The translations under genes and the position numbers were made by a program. This document shows positions 53,323 to 62,883 of a DNA stretch of 64,000 nt, piece after piece (the first letter of the stretch is position 1; each line of letters begins with the position of its first letter). The notes under the pieces are model-generated. The model made no database searches and was not told where the DNA came from. It saw only the letters and a program-made list of their open reading frames with translations. The DNA is taken from the NCBI RefSeq assembly GCF_019711195.1, contig NZ_CP081299.1, forward strand, positions 2,356,001 to 2,420,000. Reading direction: 5' to 3'. Source of the DNA: Dyadobacter sp. NIV53. Its GTDB lineage: Bacteria > Bacteroidota > Bacteroidia > Cytophagales > Spirosomataceae.

Positions 53323-53955
53323 ATGAGTGATTTAATTGAAAAACTGAATTGGAGATACGCAGCTAAAAGAATGAATGGAGAATCTGTTCCTGAAGAAAAA
53401 TTGAATACCATTCTGGAGGCGATAAAATTATCTCCATCTTCGGCCGGACTGCAACCATATAATGTAATTGTAATAAGTGATAAAGAATTAAAAGAAAAAA
53501 TATTCAATACCGCTGCTCCGCAACCGCAAATAAAAGAATCCTCGCATCTGCTAGTTTTTGCAGCTTGGGAAAAAATCACGGCAAAACAGATTGATGATTT
53601 TATAAATCTCATTGCCACCACTCGTGATGTTACTCTGGAATCATTAGCACAATATCAGCAAAGTATCAGTTCCAATATTCTGAGTCGGTCAGAAGATGTA
53701 AATTTCAACTGGGCAGCACGTCAGGCCTATATTGGATTAGGCCATGCATTGGTTGCTGCTGCTACTGAAAACGTGGATGCCACGCCAATGGAAGGATTTA
53801 ATGCTGGCAAATTAGACGAAATTCTTGGGTTAAAAGAAAAAGGTCTTCGCAGTGTTGTAATAGTGACACTGGGTTACCGTGATCAGGAAAACGACGGGCT
53901 GGCAAAAGCAAAAAAAGTAAGACGTTCCAGTGAGGAATTTTTTATATCAATTTAA
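53323..53955 (+). CDS. NAD(P)H-dependent nitroreductase family flavoprotein
   Basis: FMN-dependent nitroreductase (NfsB-like), 210 residues. Conserved: KLNWRYAAKRMNGESVPEEKLNTILEAIKLSPSSAGLQPY (the FMN-binding SPSSAGLQP, about residues 44-52), AARQAYIGLGHALVAAATENVDATPMEGF and SVVIVTLGYRDQENDGL. Reduces nitro compounds or quinones in the cytoplasm. Divergent from hxlR and followed by a DsbA-like gene, so it is probably part of a stress-response locus under HxlR control. Confidence 0.92.
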   Translation: MSDLIEKLNWRYAAKRMNGESVPEEKLNTILEAIKLSPSSAGLQPYNVIVISDKELKEKIFNTAAPQPQIKESSHLLVFAAWEKITAKQIDDFINLIATTRDVTLESLAQYQQSISSNILSRSEDVNFNWAARQAYIGLGHALVAAATENVDATPMEGFNAGKLDEILGLKEKGLRSVVIVTLGYRDQENDGLAKAKKVRRSSEEFFISI

Positions 53956-54057
53956 TAAGCTAACAGCAGTTGGTGGTCAGCTTTTAGCCATGAAATTTGA
54001 TTTCTTTCAAATAAGAAATCTGGTTTTATACACAAAAAAATAAAAACAAATACGATT

Positions 54058-54765
54058 ATGAAAGTCGAAATATGGAGTGACGTAATGTGCCCGTTTTGTT
54101 ATATCGGTAAAAGAAAGTTTGAAACCGCTTTGGAACAATTTCCACAAAAGGATAAGATTGAAATTGAATGGAAAAGTTTTCAGCTTAATCCGGCCATGAA
54201 AACAGAACCTGGCAGGAGCATAAACGATTACATTTCAGAGATTAAGGGCTGGTCTCCGGAATATGCACAGGAAATGAATAATCACGTGACAGGAATGGCC
54301 GCAGAAGTCGGATTGGAATACAATATGGATAAAGCAGTAGTTGCTAATTCTTTTGACGCACATCGGTTTGTACAGTATGCTAAAACAAAAGGCAAAGGCG
54401 ATGCTGCGGAAGAACAATTGTTCAAAGCTTATTTTACAGATGGGAAAAATACAGCGGATCACGAAACTCTCGTAGAATTAGGAATTGAAATAGGACTTGA
54501 TTCGGAAGAATTGCGGGCAGTTTTGGAAAGTACTAAATTCACTGAACAGGTTCGTATTGATGTTTATGAAGCACAACAGGTTGGTGCTCGTGGTGTTCCG
54601 TTTTTTGTTTTAGACCGCAAATACGCTGTTTCAGGTGCGCAGCAGCCGGAAACATTTTTAGGGGCTTTAGAAAAATCTTTTACCGAATGGGAAAAAGCAA
54701 ACCCGACTCCTTTAATTTCTTATGCTGATGGGGCAACATGCACGCCTGAAGGAGATTGTAATTAG
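54058..54765 (+). CDS. DsbA-family thiol oxidoreductase (FrnE-like)
   Basis: The 235-residue cytoplasmic thioredoxin-fold protein has the CPFC active site (residues 11-14 in SDVMCPFCYIGKRKFE) and the cis-Pro region ARGVPFFVLDRKYAVSGAQ. The helical insertion of FrnE relatives comes between. No signal peptide. FrnE proteins are associated with oxidative-stress resistance and 2-hydroxychromene isomerase-like activity; here it follows the nitroreductase after about 100 bp and may share HxlR control. Confidence 0.9.
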   Translation: MKVEIWSDVMCPFCYIGKRKFETALEQFPQKDKIEIEWKSFQLNPAMKTEPGRSINDYISEIKGWSPEYAQEMNNHVTGMAAEVGLEYNMDKAVVANSFDAHRFVQYAKTKGKGDAAEEQLFKAYFTDGKNTADHETLVELGIEIGLDSEELRAVLESTKFTEQVRIDVYEAQQVGARGVPFFVLDRKYAVSGAQQPETFLGALEKSFTEWEKANPTPLISYADGATCTPEGDCN

Positions 54766-54789
54766 TCATTGAGAATATCTATAAATTGG

Positions 54790-54819
54790 CGTCTGAATGT
54801 AGAATTCAGGCGTTTTTTT
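54790..54819 (+). terminator. Terminator after the FrnE-like gene
   Basis: CGTCTGAAT and ATTCAGGCG pair with one T-G pair, a five-base loop, and seven T follow. Confidence 0.85.
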
Positions 54820-54939
54820 ATATTTTTTGCTTCATAAACTACCCTTTCGTTAAGGAACTTTAAAACATTACACTTCCGGCGCTTTTTGCGCAATTACCTG
54901 CCTTTTGTTACATTGCCGGCTTACTGATACATTCAAGTC

Positions 54940-55761
54940 ATGGCAATAGATCGTAATTCTTTACGGGGAAAGCTTTTTATTATCATTTTCGGTGCACATA
55001 CACGACAGGGAAGACTATTTGACCTGTTTCTGTTGTGGTTTATTATTCTCAGTGTTATTACGGTTTGTCTTGAAAGTGTACCGGAAATACGAACCCAATA
55101 CCATCCTTATCTGCACGGCCTGGAAATTTTCTTTACTGTTGTTTTTACAATAGAGTATTTTCTGCGGGTTTACAGCCATCCAAAGCCATTTAAATATTTG
55201 TTCAGTTTCTTCGGCATCATTGATTTCCTTTCTGTCATCCCATTTTACCTCACTTTTATTTTACCTGCCGGACATTTTCTTGTCACTATTCGAATCATAC
55301 GATTGCTGCGGGTTTTCAGAATACTCAAACTGACCAGTTTTGTACACCATGCCCAGGTCCTGAAATCAGCCATTTTTGCCAGTTTACAAAAAATTACTGT
55401 TTTCATGCTCACAATTATTGCGTTGGTACTCATCATTGGTACGATTATGTATGTAGTTGAAGGAGAAGAACATGGCTTTACCAGCATTCCGCAAAGTATA
55501 TATTGGGCTATTGTAACGATCACAACAGTAGGTTATGGTGATCTTACACCTCAAACACCTCTGGGACAGGTCATTTCTTCTATTGTAATGATTATGGGAT
55601 ATGCAATTATTGCTGTTCCAACCGGTATTGTAACAGTGGAAATGTCAAGAAACCAGCCTGAAGTAAAAAAGGCGAACACGATTGAATGCCTCTCATGTGG
55701 TAAATCAATGCCCGTAAATACTAATTTTTGCAGCAATTGCGGCCATCAGTTGCATGAATAA
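54940..55761 (+). CDS. Voltage-gated K+ channel with a C-terminal zinc ribbon
   Basis: Six-helix potassium channel of the Kv type, 273 residues. Voltage sensor S4 is RIIRLLRVFRILKL, with five Arg and one Lys. The pore has the selectivity filter TVGYGD near residues 196-201. After S6 (IVMIMGYAIIAVPTGIVTVEM), a short cytoplasmic tail has two CxxC pairs (CLSCGK and CSNCGH), a zinc ribbon. Known channels end in various ligand domains; a zinc ribbon here may allow metal or redox sensing, which is inference. A terminator lies upstream; DUF5686 follows after 41 bp. Confidence 0.92.
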   Translation: MAIDRNSLRGKLFIIIFGAHTRQGRLFDLFLLWFIILSVITVCLESVPEIRTQYHPYLHGLEIFFTVVFTIEYFLRVYSHPKPFKYLFSFFGIIDFLSVIPFYLTFILPAGHFLVTIRIIRLLRVFRILKLTSFVHHAQVLKSAIFASLQKITVFMLTIIALVLIIGTIMYVVEGEEHGFTSIPQSIYWAIVTITTVGYGDLTPQTPLGQVISSIVMIMGYAIIAVPTGIVTVEMSRNQPEVKKANTIECLSCGKSMPVNTNFCSNCGHQLHE

Positions 55762-55802
55762 ATTATATAAGAACGTTTTACAACGACTATACATTAAGCC
55801 TT

Positions 55803-58373
55803 ATGCACTTTGCTTCTTTATTACTCATACTTTCTTTTCTGGTAACTGGCGTACATGCCGGAGGAATAAAGGGACAGATTAAAACGCAAAAAGGCGAAGC
55901 ACTTCCCTATGCCGGAATAACCGTAAAAGGAACCAGTAATGGAACAATGGCTAATGAAGAAGGAAAGTACGAGTTTACATTGCCTGCCGGTTCCTACGAA
56001 ATTATATTTCAGTATCTTGGCTTTAAAAGTATAATTAAAAGCGTAATTATTGGCGATGATTTTACAGAGCTTAATATTCAGTTGGAAGAACAGGCGCTGA
56101 ATTTGAAAGAGGCAACTGTTGGCAGCAGTAAAGAAGACCCTGCATATAGTATAATGCGGAAGGCAATTGCCAAAGCACGTTTTCATCAGTTACAGGTTCG
56201 CGGTTACACGGCAAAAGTTTATTCAAGAAGTACGGCGTTACCCACTAAAATACCATTTCTGGTTGAAAAACGCCTGAAAAAAGAAGGAGTCCAGGAAGGG
56301 AAATCTATCATTAATGAAAGTGTTGCAGAAGTAAAATATCGTCGTCCTAACAGTTACAGCCAGCATATTATTTCTACCCGAAACAGTCTGGACAACAGCA
56401 TTCCGTCACCTAATGAATACATTCTGGCCAGCCTTTACAGCCCCGAAATAGCTGGAACCGTTACTCCGCTTTCTCCAAAGGCATTTAGCTACTACAAGTT
56501 TGAATATCAGGGTTATTTCGAAGATCAGGGACAGATTGTCAACAAAATCAGGGTAATTCCAAAAGCCTATGGCGAAGGTGTTTTTAAAGGGAATCTTTTT
56601 ATAATTGAAGACCGGTGGTCAATACACAGTTATGACCTGCAAACCACCACAAGTGGATTAAATATTGCTGCAAAACAAATATTTACTCCTATTCAGAATG
56701 TCTGGTTGCCTGTAAACCAGCAATTTAAAATCAACGGAAGTTATCTGGGTTTTGCCGGTGAATTCCGATACCTGGTTTCACTGACCTATAATAAACTCGA
56801 CGTAGATCCGGGTCTGAAAGAAGATATTGTTGTTAAAGATGATAAAAATGAGCCTATTGCATCTGCTACTCCTGACAAGAAAAAGGATCTTGAGAAACTG
56901 ATTCAGGAACAGAAAGAGTTTTCTACAAAAAATCTCCGGAAGCTGACAAAAAAATACGAAAAAGAACAAAAGAAAGAGAATAAAATAGAAAATAGCAGCA
57001 GGCATTTGGTCAGGCAGGATTCAATTGTGATTGACTCTATGGCTAATAAAAGAGATACGACATACTGGGAAAATTTACGCCCGATCCCGCTCACAACGTC
57101 AGAAGTTTCCAGCTACACAAGCCAGGACAGCCTTAAAATAGTAAAGGACGCAAAGAATGAGAAATCCAGACCGGATTCTGTCTATTTTAAACCCATTCAT
57201 CTTATTACGGGAAATACCTATTCTTTGGGAAATCGAAATACATTTTATTTTAAAAGTCCTCTTCTTTCTATCAGTTATAATGCCGTTGAAGGCAATGCAT
57301 TGAACATCATCACTGAATGGCAGAAAAGATGGGGCAAATCTTACCAATTCAGTATTCGTCCACTAGGCCGCTACTCATTTGGCCGAAAAGAGCTTTTTGG
57401 TAACGTCGAAACAAATCTTGGAAATAATAAGTGGAATTTTGCTCTTTCAGGAGGGAGAATGGCAACGCAGTTTAATAAAAACAACCCGATTTTAGCATTG
57501 CCAAACAGTATTGCCGGACGATTTTTTGACAGAAGCCTGATGAAATTGTATGAGCAAAAATTCGTAAAAGCGGAATATTCATTAAGAAATATCAGTGATG
57601 TGCTCAATATTACTACCAGTCTGGAATATGAAAACCGCTATGAGCTTTATAATCAGGAAAGTGCAAGGCCCATCTTCTTTTGGAACCAGTATTCATACAC
57701 ACCAAACAGGCCGGTCAGTAATGAACTAGCAAATACAGGATTCCCTGAACATCAGGCTTTGCTTTTTGATTTTACTGCTACCTACCGGCCATGGCGCAGA
57801 TATTTGATACGTAATGGTGAGAAGAGATATTTAAGGAGTAAAGGGCCATCTTTCACGGCTAATTACAAAAGCGGGCTTCCATTTGCAGGTGATGTAGATT
57901 ATACATTTTTGCAGGCAACTATTCGCCAGGATCTAAATCTGGGGCCTCGCAGTAACCTGGATTACAGTTTAAACGGAGGAGGTTTTTTAAGCAAAAAACA
58001 TATTTATTTTCAGGATTACCGGCATTTTATGGGAAATACCTTTTTTCTGCAATGGGGTGATCCGCCTAACCAGTTCCGTATGCTTCCATATTATCGGTAT
58101 AGTACGGCTGAATGGTTTTTTCAGGCACATGCAGTCTGGTCTTTGCAACATTTCCTGATCACACGTGTAGAAGCTTTGCGAACCACCGGTATTTCTGAAA
58201 CACTGCAATTACATTATCTGAAAGTGCCAACCATCAAAAATTATACTGAACTCGTGTATGGTATCGATAATATTCTTAGAATATTACGCCTGGAGTTAGT
58301 AGCTCAGTTCCACGACAGCGATTTTCAGGGTTTGGGTTACCGCGTTGGTACTTCTATCAGAATTGGTAGATAA
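55803..58373 (+). CDS. DUF5686-type outer-membrane protein with an N-terminal carboxypeptidase-regulatory-like domain
   Basis: The 856-residue exported protein has a signal peptide (HFASLLLILSFLVTGVHAGG) and a carboxypeptidase-regulatory-like domain (about 20-105, IKGQIKTQKGEALPYAGITVKG to FQYLGFKSII). A DUF5686 body follows, including a very basic Lys/Glu coil (about 355-400, KKDLEKLIQEQKE then KYEKEQKKENK) and a C-terminal beta-barrel-like half ending in FQGLGYRVGTSIRIGR. It resembles TonB-receptor-like outer-membrane proteins without a plug. Function unknown. The next gene is convergent. Confidence 0.88.
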   Translation: MHFASLLLILSFLVTGVHAGGIKGQIKTQKGEALPYAGITVKGTSNGTMANEEGKYEFTLPAGSYEIIFQYLGFKSIIKSVIIGDDFTELNIQLEEQALNLKEATVGSSKEDPAYSIMRKAIAKARFHQLQVRGYTAKVYSRSTALPTKIPFLVEKRLKKEGVQEGKSIINESVAEVKYRRPNSYSQHIISTRNSLDNSIPSPNEYILASLYSPEIAGTVTPLSPKAFSYYKFEYQGYFEDQGQIVNKIRVIPKAYGEGVFKGNLFIIEDRWSIHSYDLQTTTSGLNIAAKQIFTPIQNVWLPVNQQFKINGSYLGFAGEFRYLVSLTYNKLDVDPGLKEDIVVKDDKNEPIASATPDKKKDLEKLIQEQKEFSTKNLRKLTKKYEKEQKKENKIENSSRHLVRQDSIVIDSMANKRDTTYWENLRPIPLTTSEVSSYTSQDSLKIVKDAKNEKSRPDSVYFKPIHLITGNTYSLGNRNTFYFKSPLLSISYNAVEGNALNIITEWQKRWGKSYQFSIRPLGRYSFGRKELFGNVETNLGNNKWNFALSGGRMATQFNKNNPILALPNSIAGRFFDRSLMKLYEQKFVKAEYSLRNISDVLNITTSLEYENRYELYNQESARPIFFWNQYSYTPNRPVSNELANTGFPEHQALLFDFTATYRPWRRYLIRNGEKRYLRSKGPSFTANYKSGLPFAGDVDYTFLQATIRQDLNLGPRSNLDYSLNGGGFLSKKHIYFQDYRHFMGNTFFLQWGDPPNQFRMLPYYRYSTAEWFFQAHAVWSLQHFLITRVEALRTTGISETLQLHYLKVPTIKNYTELVYGIDNILRILRLELVAQFHDSDFQGLGYRVGTSIRIGR

Positions 58374-58405
58374 CTGCAGGAAGCAGCTTTATTTTTGAAC
58401 ATTGA

Positions 58406-58435
58406 CAGGAGAAATTCCGGGTAAGTATTCTCCTG
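58406..58435. terminator. Hairpin between convergent DUF5686 and M1 peptidase genes
   Basis: CAGGAGAA (58406-58413) and TTCTCCTG (58428-58435) pair perfectly. No U tract follows on either side, so termination is uncertain. Confidence 0.4.
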
Positions 58436-58450
58436 CCAAATATGACTTCA

Positions 58451-60313
58451 CTACTTCATTTTTTCTCCTTTAAATCTTGGATTTTCCTTTAATATAGTGG
58501 GATAAGTATTGTTATCAGGATTAATGTCTGCCATTCTCAGGCTTGGATCAATTACAATACGCTCAATGTCTGCCAGGTTTCTTTCAATGTAAAATGAGTA
58601 TTCCGGATACGTCCAGCCCCAGTCTGCAAGCAAAGTCGTTTTGGTGTAAATACTTTCTTTTTTCTCTCCACGCATGATTTCCAGAGGAATATAAAAGTTT
58701 TCCTGTGTTCCGTCTTTGTAACTTACCACTATGTCCAGAGGCATTGGCATTTGACCGATTCTTTCTAAAACTATGTCCACCTTCCCTGCACCAGGTGTAA
58801 CTTCTTTGATTCCGTAATCAATTGTTTTGGTTGTACCCACAAAATCCTCCCAATACCAATCCAGTTCCAAACCAGACTCTTTTTCCATAATCCGCTTTAA
58901 GTCAGTCGGATTGGGATGTTTAAATTTCCATTCGTTGAAATAGCGTTTCATGCCACTTTCGAGTTTTTCTTTTCCAATGATGTATCCGAGCTGATTCAAA
59001 AACACAGCTCCTTTGGAATAACTCGCAATACTATATGCACGATTGGTATTGTAATGATCTGCATGCGTGGTCATCGGTTCCTCTGTACCTGACTTTGCAA
59101 GAAACCGGTAACTCGAATTGCTGGTGCGCTGTGCCTCCAGCCTGGAAGGAAATAATTCTGCCATAACCAGGTTTTCTGCATAAGTGGTAAAACCTTCATC
59201 CATCCAGCTGTATTTGGATTCATTGGTACCCAAAACGCCCTGAAACCAACTGTGTATGGATTCGTGTACCGTTACGCCAACAAGGCCTCCAAAACTCTGA
59301 TGGCCCATTATTAAAGTCGCCATTGGGTATTCCATACCGCCATCACCTCCCTGGATCACCGAATATTGCTTGTAAGGATATCTTCCAAACTTTTCATTCA
59401 TAATTTTAAAAGACTTCACCGCATATGGCTCCATTTGCTTCCAAACATTAGCCAGTGTGTCTGTTTGATAAAAAAAGTTAAGATCCAGATTATCATCCAC
59501 TTTTACTACATCGTGCTGATAATCCCGATCAGCTGCCCACATAAAATCATGTACTTCCGGAGCTATGAAATGCCAGGTTAATTTTTCACCAGCTTTGTGT
59601 TCCACTACTTTTTTGCCGTAGCCATATCCTATTTTATCAGGATTTTGAAGATAACCGGAAGCGGCAACCATATAAGATGCATCTAATGTAATTTTCACAT
59701 CAAAATCTCCCCATATACCATAAAATTCACGTGCAATGTAAGGATTGGAATGCCAGCCTTCATAGTCGTATTCACACATTTTGGGATACCATTGTGCCAT
59801 AGAATAGTCTATACCTTCGCTGTTATCCCGACCGGTACGGCGAATCTGAACAGGAACCTGAGCTTCAAATTCAAGATCAAAAGTATGCTGTGTTTTAGGC
59901 AGGATTTTTTCAGCCAGCGTTACTTCAAGCACTGTTCCAACGACTTCATACTTCAGTGCTTTTCCGTTTTGTTTGAGAGAAATAATTTTTTCGTAACCGA
60001 TTTCAGATGGCGACAGTTTTGAAATCCTGTCTTTTACACGGGGATCCGGATCGCTGATCATCCTGGAACGAACATCCATCTGGCTTCCCGGCTGAAATGC
60101 ATTCAAATACAAATGATAAAATACCTTCGTAAGTGTGTCCGGGGAATTGTTGGTGTAGACAAGTTTTTGAGAACCTTTATATTGATGTTTCAAAGCATCA
60201 AAATCAATATTCATTTGATATTTGGCCCGTTGCTGCCATCTGTCCGACTGTGCTGTTACCTGGTGATTATAATAGAATACGCTAATAAAAACGACTGCAA
60301 GCAATTTTTTCAT
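58451..60313 (-). CDS. Secreted M1 family zinc metallopeptidase
   Basis: Gluzincin of the M1 (aminopeptidase N) family, 620 residues, with signal peptide LLAVVFISVFYYNHQVTAQ. The active site is HESIHSW (HExxH) with the third ligand Glu in SWMDEGFTTYAE, about 18 residues on. The exopeptidase GxMEN motif appears as GGMEYPMA, with N replaced by Y, as in several bacterial M1 proteins. It probably digests exported or environmental peptides. A promoter-like TATTTTGCA occurs just upstream on the minus strand (60327-60335 region). Confidence 0.92.
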   Translation of the reverse strand: MKKLLAVVFISVFYYNHQVTAQSDRWQQRAKYQMNIDFDALKHQYKGSQKLVYTNNSPDTLTKVFYHLYLNAFQPGSQMDVRSRMISDPDPRVKDRISKLSPSEIGYEKIISLKQNGKALKYEVVGTVLEVTLAEKILPKTQHTFDLEFEAQVPVQIRRTGRDNSEGIDYSMAQWYPKMCEYDYEGWHSNPYIAREFYGIWGDFDVKITLDASYMVAASGYLQNPDKIGYGYGKKVVEHKAGEKLTWHFIAPEVHDFMWAADRDYQHDVVKVDDNLDLNFFYQTDTLANVWKQMEPYAVKSFKIMNEKFGRYPYKQYSVIQGGDGGMEYPMATLIMGHQSFGGLVGVTVHESIHSWFQGVLGTNESKYSWMDEGFTTYAENLVMAELFPSRLEAQRTSNSSYRFLAKSGTEEPMTTHADHYNTNRAYSIASYSKGAVFLNQLGYIIGKEKLESGMKRYFNEWKFKHPNPTDLKRIMEKESGLELDWYWEDFVGTTKTIDYGIKEVTPGAGKVDIVLERIGQMPMPLDIVVSYKDGTQENFYIPLEIMRGEKKESIYTKTTLLADWGWTYPEYSFYIERNLADIERIVIDPSLRMADINPDNNTYPTILKENPRFKGEKMK

Positions 60314-60626
60314 TCCAATTATTTTGATCGTACATTAAATAACTTGCAAAATACACCAAATGATTTGATTGATTTTATTTTTCTAAGATTACAGGGCAAA
60401 AACAAATTTCTCAGAAGACCCCCAGTATTTTCGTTGGAACGAGTAAGCTGAACGTGCACATTATTTCGACTATAATGGGCATGAATCTCTACATAAAATA
60501 TGATTTTTTCTATTAAAATTTGATTTTTAAAGCTAAATGAATTCAGTTATTATCGTTTATAATCTGGCATAAAAATGGTAATACATCAGTATAACTATTT
60601 ACGAACTTTAAATACTTTTGTCAATT

Positions 60627-60794
60627 ATGCTTAAATGGACAGTTATTTTTCTGATTGTTGCCATTATCGCCGGAGTACTTGGCTTTGGTGGGATTGCTGC
60701 TGGTGCAGCTGGTATCGCTAAAATTTTATTCTTTGTTTTCCTTGTATTATTTGTACTAAGCTTAATAAGTGGCAGAGTCGGAGGTCGATCCTGA
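60627..60794 (+). CDS. DUF1328 small membrane protein (YtjA-like)
   Basis: A 55-residue reading frame from ATG 60627 to TGA 60792-60794 gives two hydrophobic helices with Gly/Ala-rich middle (LKWTVIFLIVAIIAGVLGFG, AAGAAGIAKILFFVFLVLF and SLISGRVGG). This is the standard DUF1328/YtjA pattern and length. TACTTTTG at 60611-60618 fits the -7 consensus TAnnTTTG and would give an almost leaderless mRNA. Role unknown; homologs are linked to stress conditions in some bacteria. A shadow frame on the other strand is rejected. Confidence 0.9.
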   Translation: MLKWTVIFLIVAIIAGVLGFGGIAAGAAGIAKILFFVFLVLFVLSLISGRVGGRS

Positions 60795-60815
60795 TCCAAC
60801 TATATTTTTGATATA

Positions 60816-60853
60816 AAAAGGGGAAAACGGATTTAAATCTGTTTTCCCCTTTT
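60816..60853. terminator. Bidirectional terminator between DUF1328 and guaA
   Basis: AAAAGGGGAAAAC and GTTTTCCCCTTTT form a long stem (with further ATTT/AAAT pairs inside), with A and T runs on each end suiting both convergent genes. Confidence 0.9.
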
Positions 60854-60871
60854 CACTTAATTGCATTTATA

Positions 60872-62401
60872 TTATTCCCATTCAATTGTAGCCGGTGGCT
60901 TAGAGGAAATATCGTAAACAACTCTGTTAACTCCCTTTACTTTATTGATGATATCATTCGATACTTCGGCAAGGAAATCGTATGGCAGATGTGCCCAGTC
61001 TGCCGTCATTCCGTCTACGGATGTTACGGCCCGTAGCGCAACCACACTTTCATAAGTCCTTTCATCACCCATTACACCAACACTTTTAACAGGTAAAAGC
61101 ATTACTCCGGCCTGCCATACTTCTTTGTATAAATTCCACTTTTTCAGCGAACCAATAAAAATAGCATCAACTTCCTGTAAGATAGCTACTTTTTCGGGTG
61201 TGATCTCTCCTAAAATACGAATTGCCAGACCAGGACCAGGAAATGGATGACGACCCAGGATCTTTTCAGATATTCCTAATGTCCTGCCTACTGCCCTTAC
61301 CTCATCTTTGAATAAGGTATTAAGCGGTTCTACTATTTTCAGCTTCATAAAATCAGGCAAACCACCTACATTATGATGCGATTTGATCGTGGCAGATGGC
61401 CCTTTAACCGAAACAGATTCGATTACATCAGGATAAATCGTTCCCTGTCCAAGCCATTTTACATCTTCGATCAAATGCGCTTCCTGATCAAATATTTCAA
61501 TGAATGATTTACCAATTGCTTTTCTCTTCGCTTCCGGTTCAGAAAGTCCGTCTAATGAATCGTAGAATAAGGATTTAGCATCTACACCCTTAATATTCAG
61601 CCCCATATCAAGATAAGAATGAAGTACTTCTTCATATTCATCCTTACGAAGCAATCCGTTGTCTACAAAAATACAATACAGGTTTTTACCGATGGCATGA
61701 TGTACCAAAGTTGCAGCAACTGTGGAATCAACCCCACCCGAAAGTGCCATTACAACACGATCATTGCCTAATGTTCTGCGCAAATGGCTGACAGATTGTT
61801 CTACAAAAGATTCAGAGGTCCAATCCTGTTTGCAGCCACAAATTTTGGCAACAAAATTATACATCAGTTTTTTACCTTCCGCCGAGTGTGTTACTTCCGG
61901 ATGAAACTGGATTCCGTACGTAAGTTCATCCTCAATTTTGAACGCTGCAACATGAACGGTCTCAGTAGACGCAATCACGTGAAAATTTTCCGGAATGCTA
62001 ACGATGGTATCACCATGAGACATCCAAACCTGGGATGAGGACGATAATCCGGCAAGCAGGGAAGAATCGACATCATCAATTTTAAGATGCGCTCGCCCAT
62101 ATTCGCGATGCTGTGATGGCTTTACGTCACCACCCAACATGAATGCCATCAGCTGTGCACCGTAGCAAACGCCAAGAACGGGTACTTTTTTCCTGAATTT
62201 ATCAAAATCTATAGTCGGTGCATTTTCATCACGAACCGAGCAGGGGCTGCCGGAAAGAATGACACCTTTGACATTGGGAGTAAGTTCGGGGAAGTTATTG
62301 TAAGGATGTATTTCACAATAAACATTAAGCTCACGAATCCGTCTCGCTATTAACTGCGTGTATTGGGAGCCAAAATCTAAAATCAGAATCTGTTCTGTCA
62401 T
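60872..62401 (-). CDS. guaA: GMP synthase (glutamine-hydrolysing)
   Basis: Converts XMP to GMP with glutamine and ATP. The 509-residue protein has an N-terminal class I glutamine amidotransferase domain (ILDFGSQYTQLIARRIRE, catalytic Cys in VLGVCYGAQ, His/Glu in GIQFHPEVTHS). The ATP-pyrophosphatase domain follows (ALSGGVDST PP-loop, FVDNGLLRKDE), with the C-terminal dimerisation domain ending in DISSKPPATIEWE, the invariant GuaA end. Length is typical (about 510-525). Confidence 0.97.
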   Translation of the reverse strand: MTEQILILDFGSQYTQLIARRIRELNVYCEIHPYNNFPELTPNVKGVILSGSPCSVRDENAPTIDFDKFRKKVPVLGVCYGAQLMAFMLGGDVKPSQHREYGRAHLKIDDVDSSLLAGLSSSSQVWMSHGDTIVSIPENFHVIASTETVHVAAFKIEDELTYGIQFHPEVTHSAEGKKLMYNFVAKICGCKQDWTSESFVEQSVSHLRRTLGNDRVVMALSGGVDSTVAATLVHHAIGKNLYCIFVDNGLLRKDEYEEVLHSYLDMGLNIKGVDAKSLFYDSLDGLSEPEAKRKAIGKSFIEIFDQEAHLIEDVKWLGQGTIYPDVIESVSVKGPSATIKSHHNVGGLPDFMKLKIVEPLNTLFKDEVRAVGRTLGISEKILGRHPFPGPGLAIRILGEITPEKVAILQEVDAIFIGSLKKWNLYKEVWQAGVMLLPVKSVGVMGDERTYESVVALRAVTSVDGMTADWAHLPYDFLAEVSNDIINKVKGVNRVVYDISSKPPATIEWE

Positions 62402-62420
62402 GTAAATGCTATATAAACCG

Positions 62421-62428
62421 CAAAGGTA
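62421..62428 (-). promoter_or_regulatory. Putative -7 promoter element of guaA
   Basis: The reverse complement reads TACCTTTG (followed by CG), an exact fit to the Bacteroidota consensus TAnnTTTG. It lies about 20 bp upstream of the guaA ATG. No convincing -33 box was identified at the right distance. Confidence 0.5.
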
Positions 62429-62578
62429 GGCAGATTGCCCGAAACGAAAAAAATATGTTTAAACAAACTCTGTTCGTATTGAAGATTTAGTCATTGAAGA
62501 AATTTTACATAAAAGTAAAAACCTGTAACTGTATGCCCTATTTTGTATATTTATCAAATTTTCAATATTATATTTATT

Positions 62579-62770
62579 ATGAATCAAGGAACAGTTAAAT
62601 TCTTCAATGACTCAAAAGGGTACGGATTTATTAAGGATACTCAAACAGGAGAAGATTATTTCGTACATATCTCAGGCCTTGTTGACGAAGTTCGTGAAAA
62701 CGACGATGTTACATTTGATCTTCAGGAAGGGCGTAAAGGTCAGAATGCAGTTAATGTTAAGCTTGCCTGA
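62579..62770 (+). CDS. Cold-shock domain protein
   Basis: The 63-residue CSD protein has RNP1-like KGYGFI and RNP2-like DYFVHI, the nucleic-acid-binding motifs of CspA proteins (start NQGTVKFFNDSKGYGF, end VNVKLA). ATG 62579 is the standard start; the longer frame from 62543 adds non-conserved residues and lies in the leader. CspA-type genes often have a regulatory 5' UTR, and the leader here is AT-rich and could be long. A terminator follows. Confidence 0.95.
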   Translation: MNQGTVKFFNDSKGYGFIKDTQTGEDYFVHISGLVDEVRENDDVTFDLQEGRKGQNAVNVKLA

Positions 62771-62792
62771 ACGTAACTTAATATAAAATCAG

Positions 62793-62820
62793 AAAAGGCC
62801 TCGCAGATGCAAGGCCTTTT
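62793..62820 (+). terminator. Terminator after the cold-shock gene
   Basis: AAAAGGCCT and AGGCCTTTT form a perfect 9-bp stem with a loop of about ten bases. Confidence 0.88.
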
Positions 62821-62855
62821 CCGGTTTTAAGACTTTTGTATTTTTTAAATAAATA

Positions 62856-62883
62856 CTCAATGCTCAATTTTCAATGTTAGGGT
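62856..62883 (+). repeat. Short 7-bp-period array (CTCAATG type)
   Basis: CTCAATG, CTCAATT, TTCAATG and TTAGGGT follow in strict 7-bp register. A similar rhythm (TGAAAAT, TGTAAGT, TGTACAT) follows at about 62898-62918. It lies between the cold-shock terminator and glyS. Confidence 0.55.

Noticed and set aside
60608..60799. Minus-strand ORF of 63 codons over the DUF1328 gene
   Set aside because: The plus strand encodes a recognisable DUF1328 protein; the opposite frame is its shadow.
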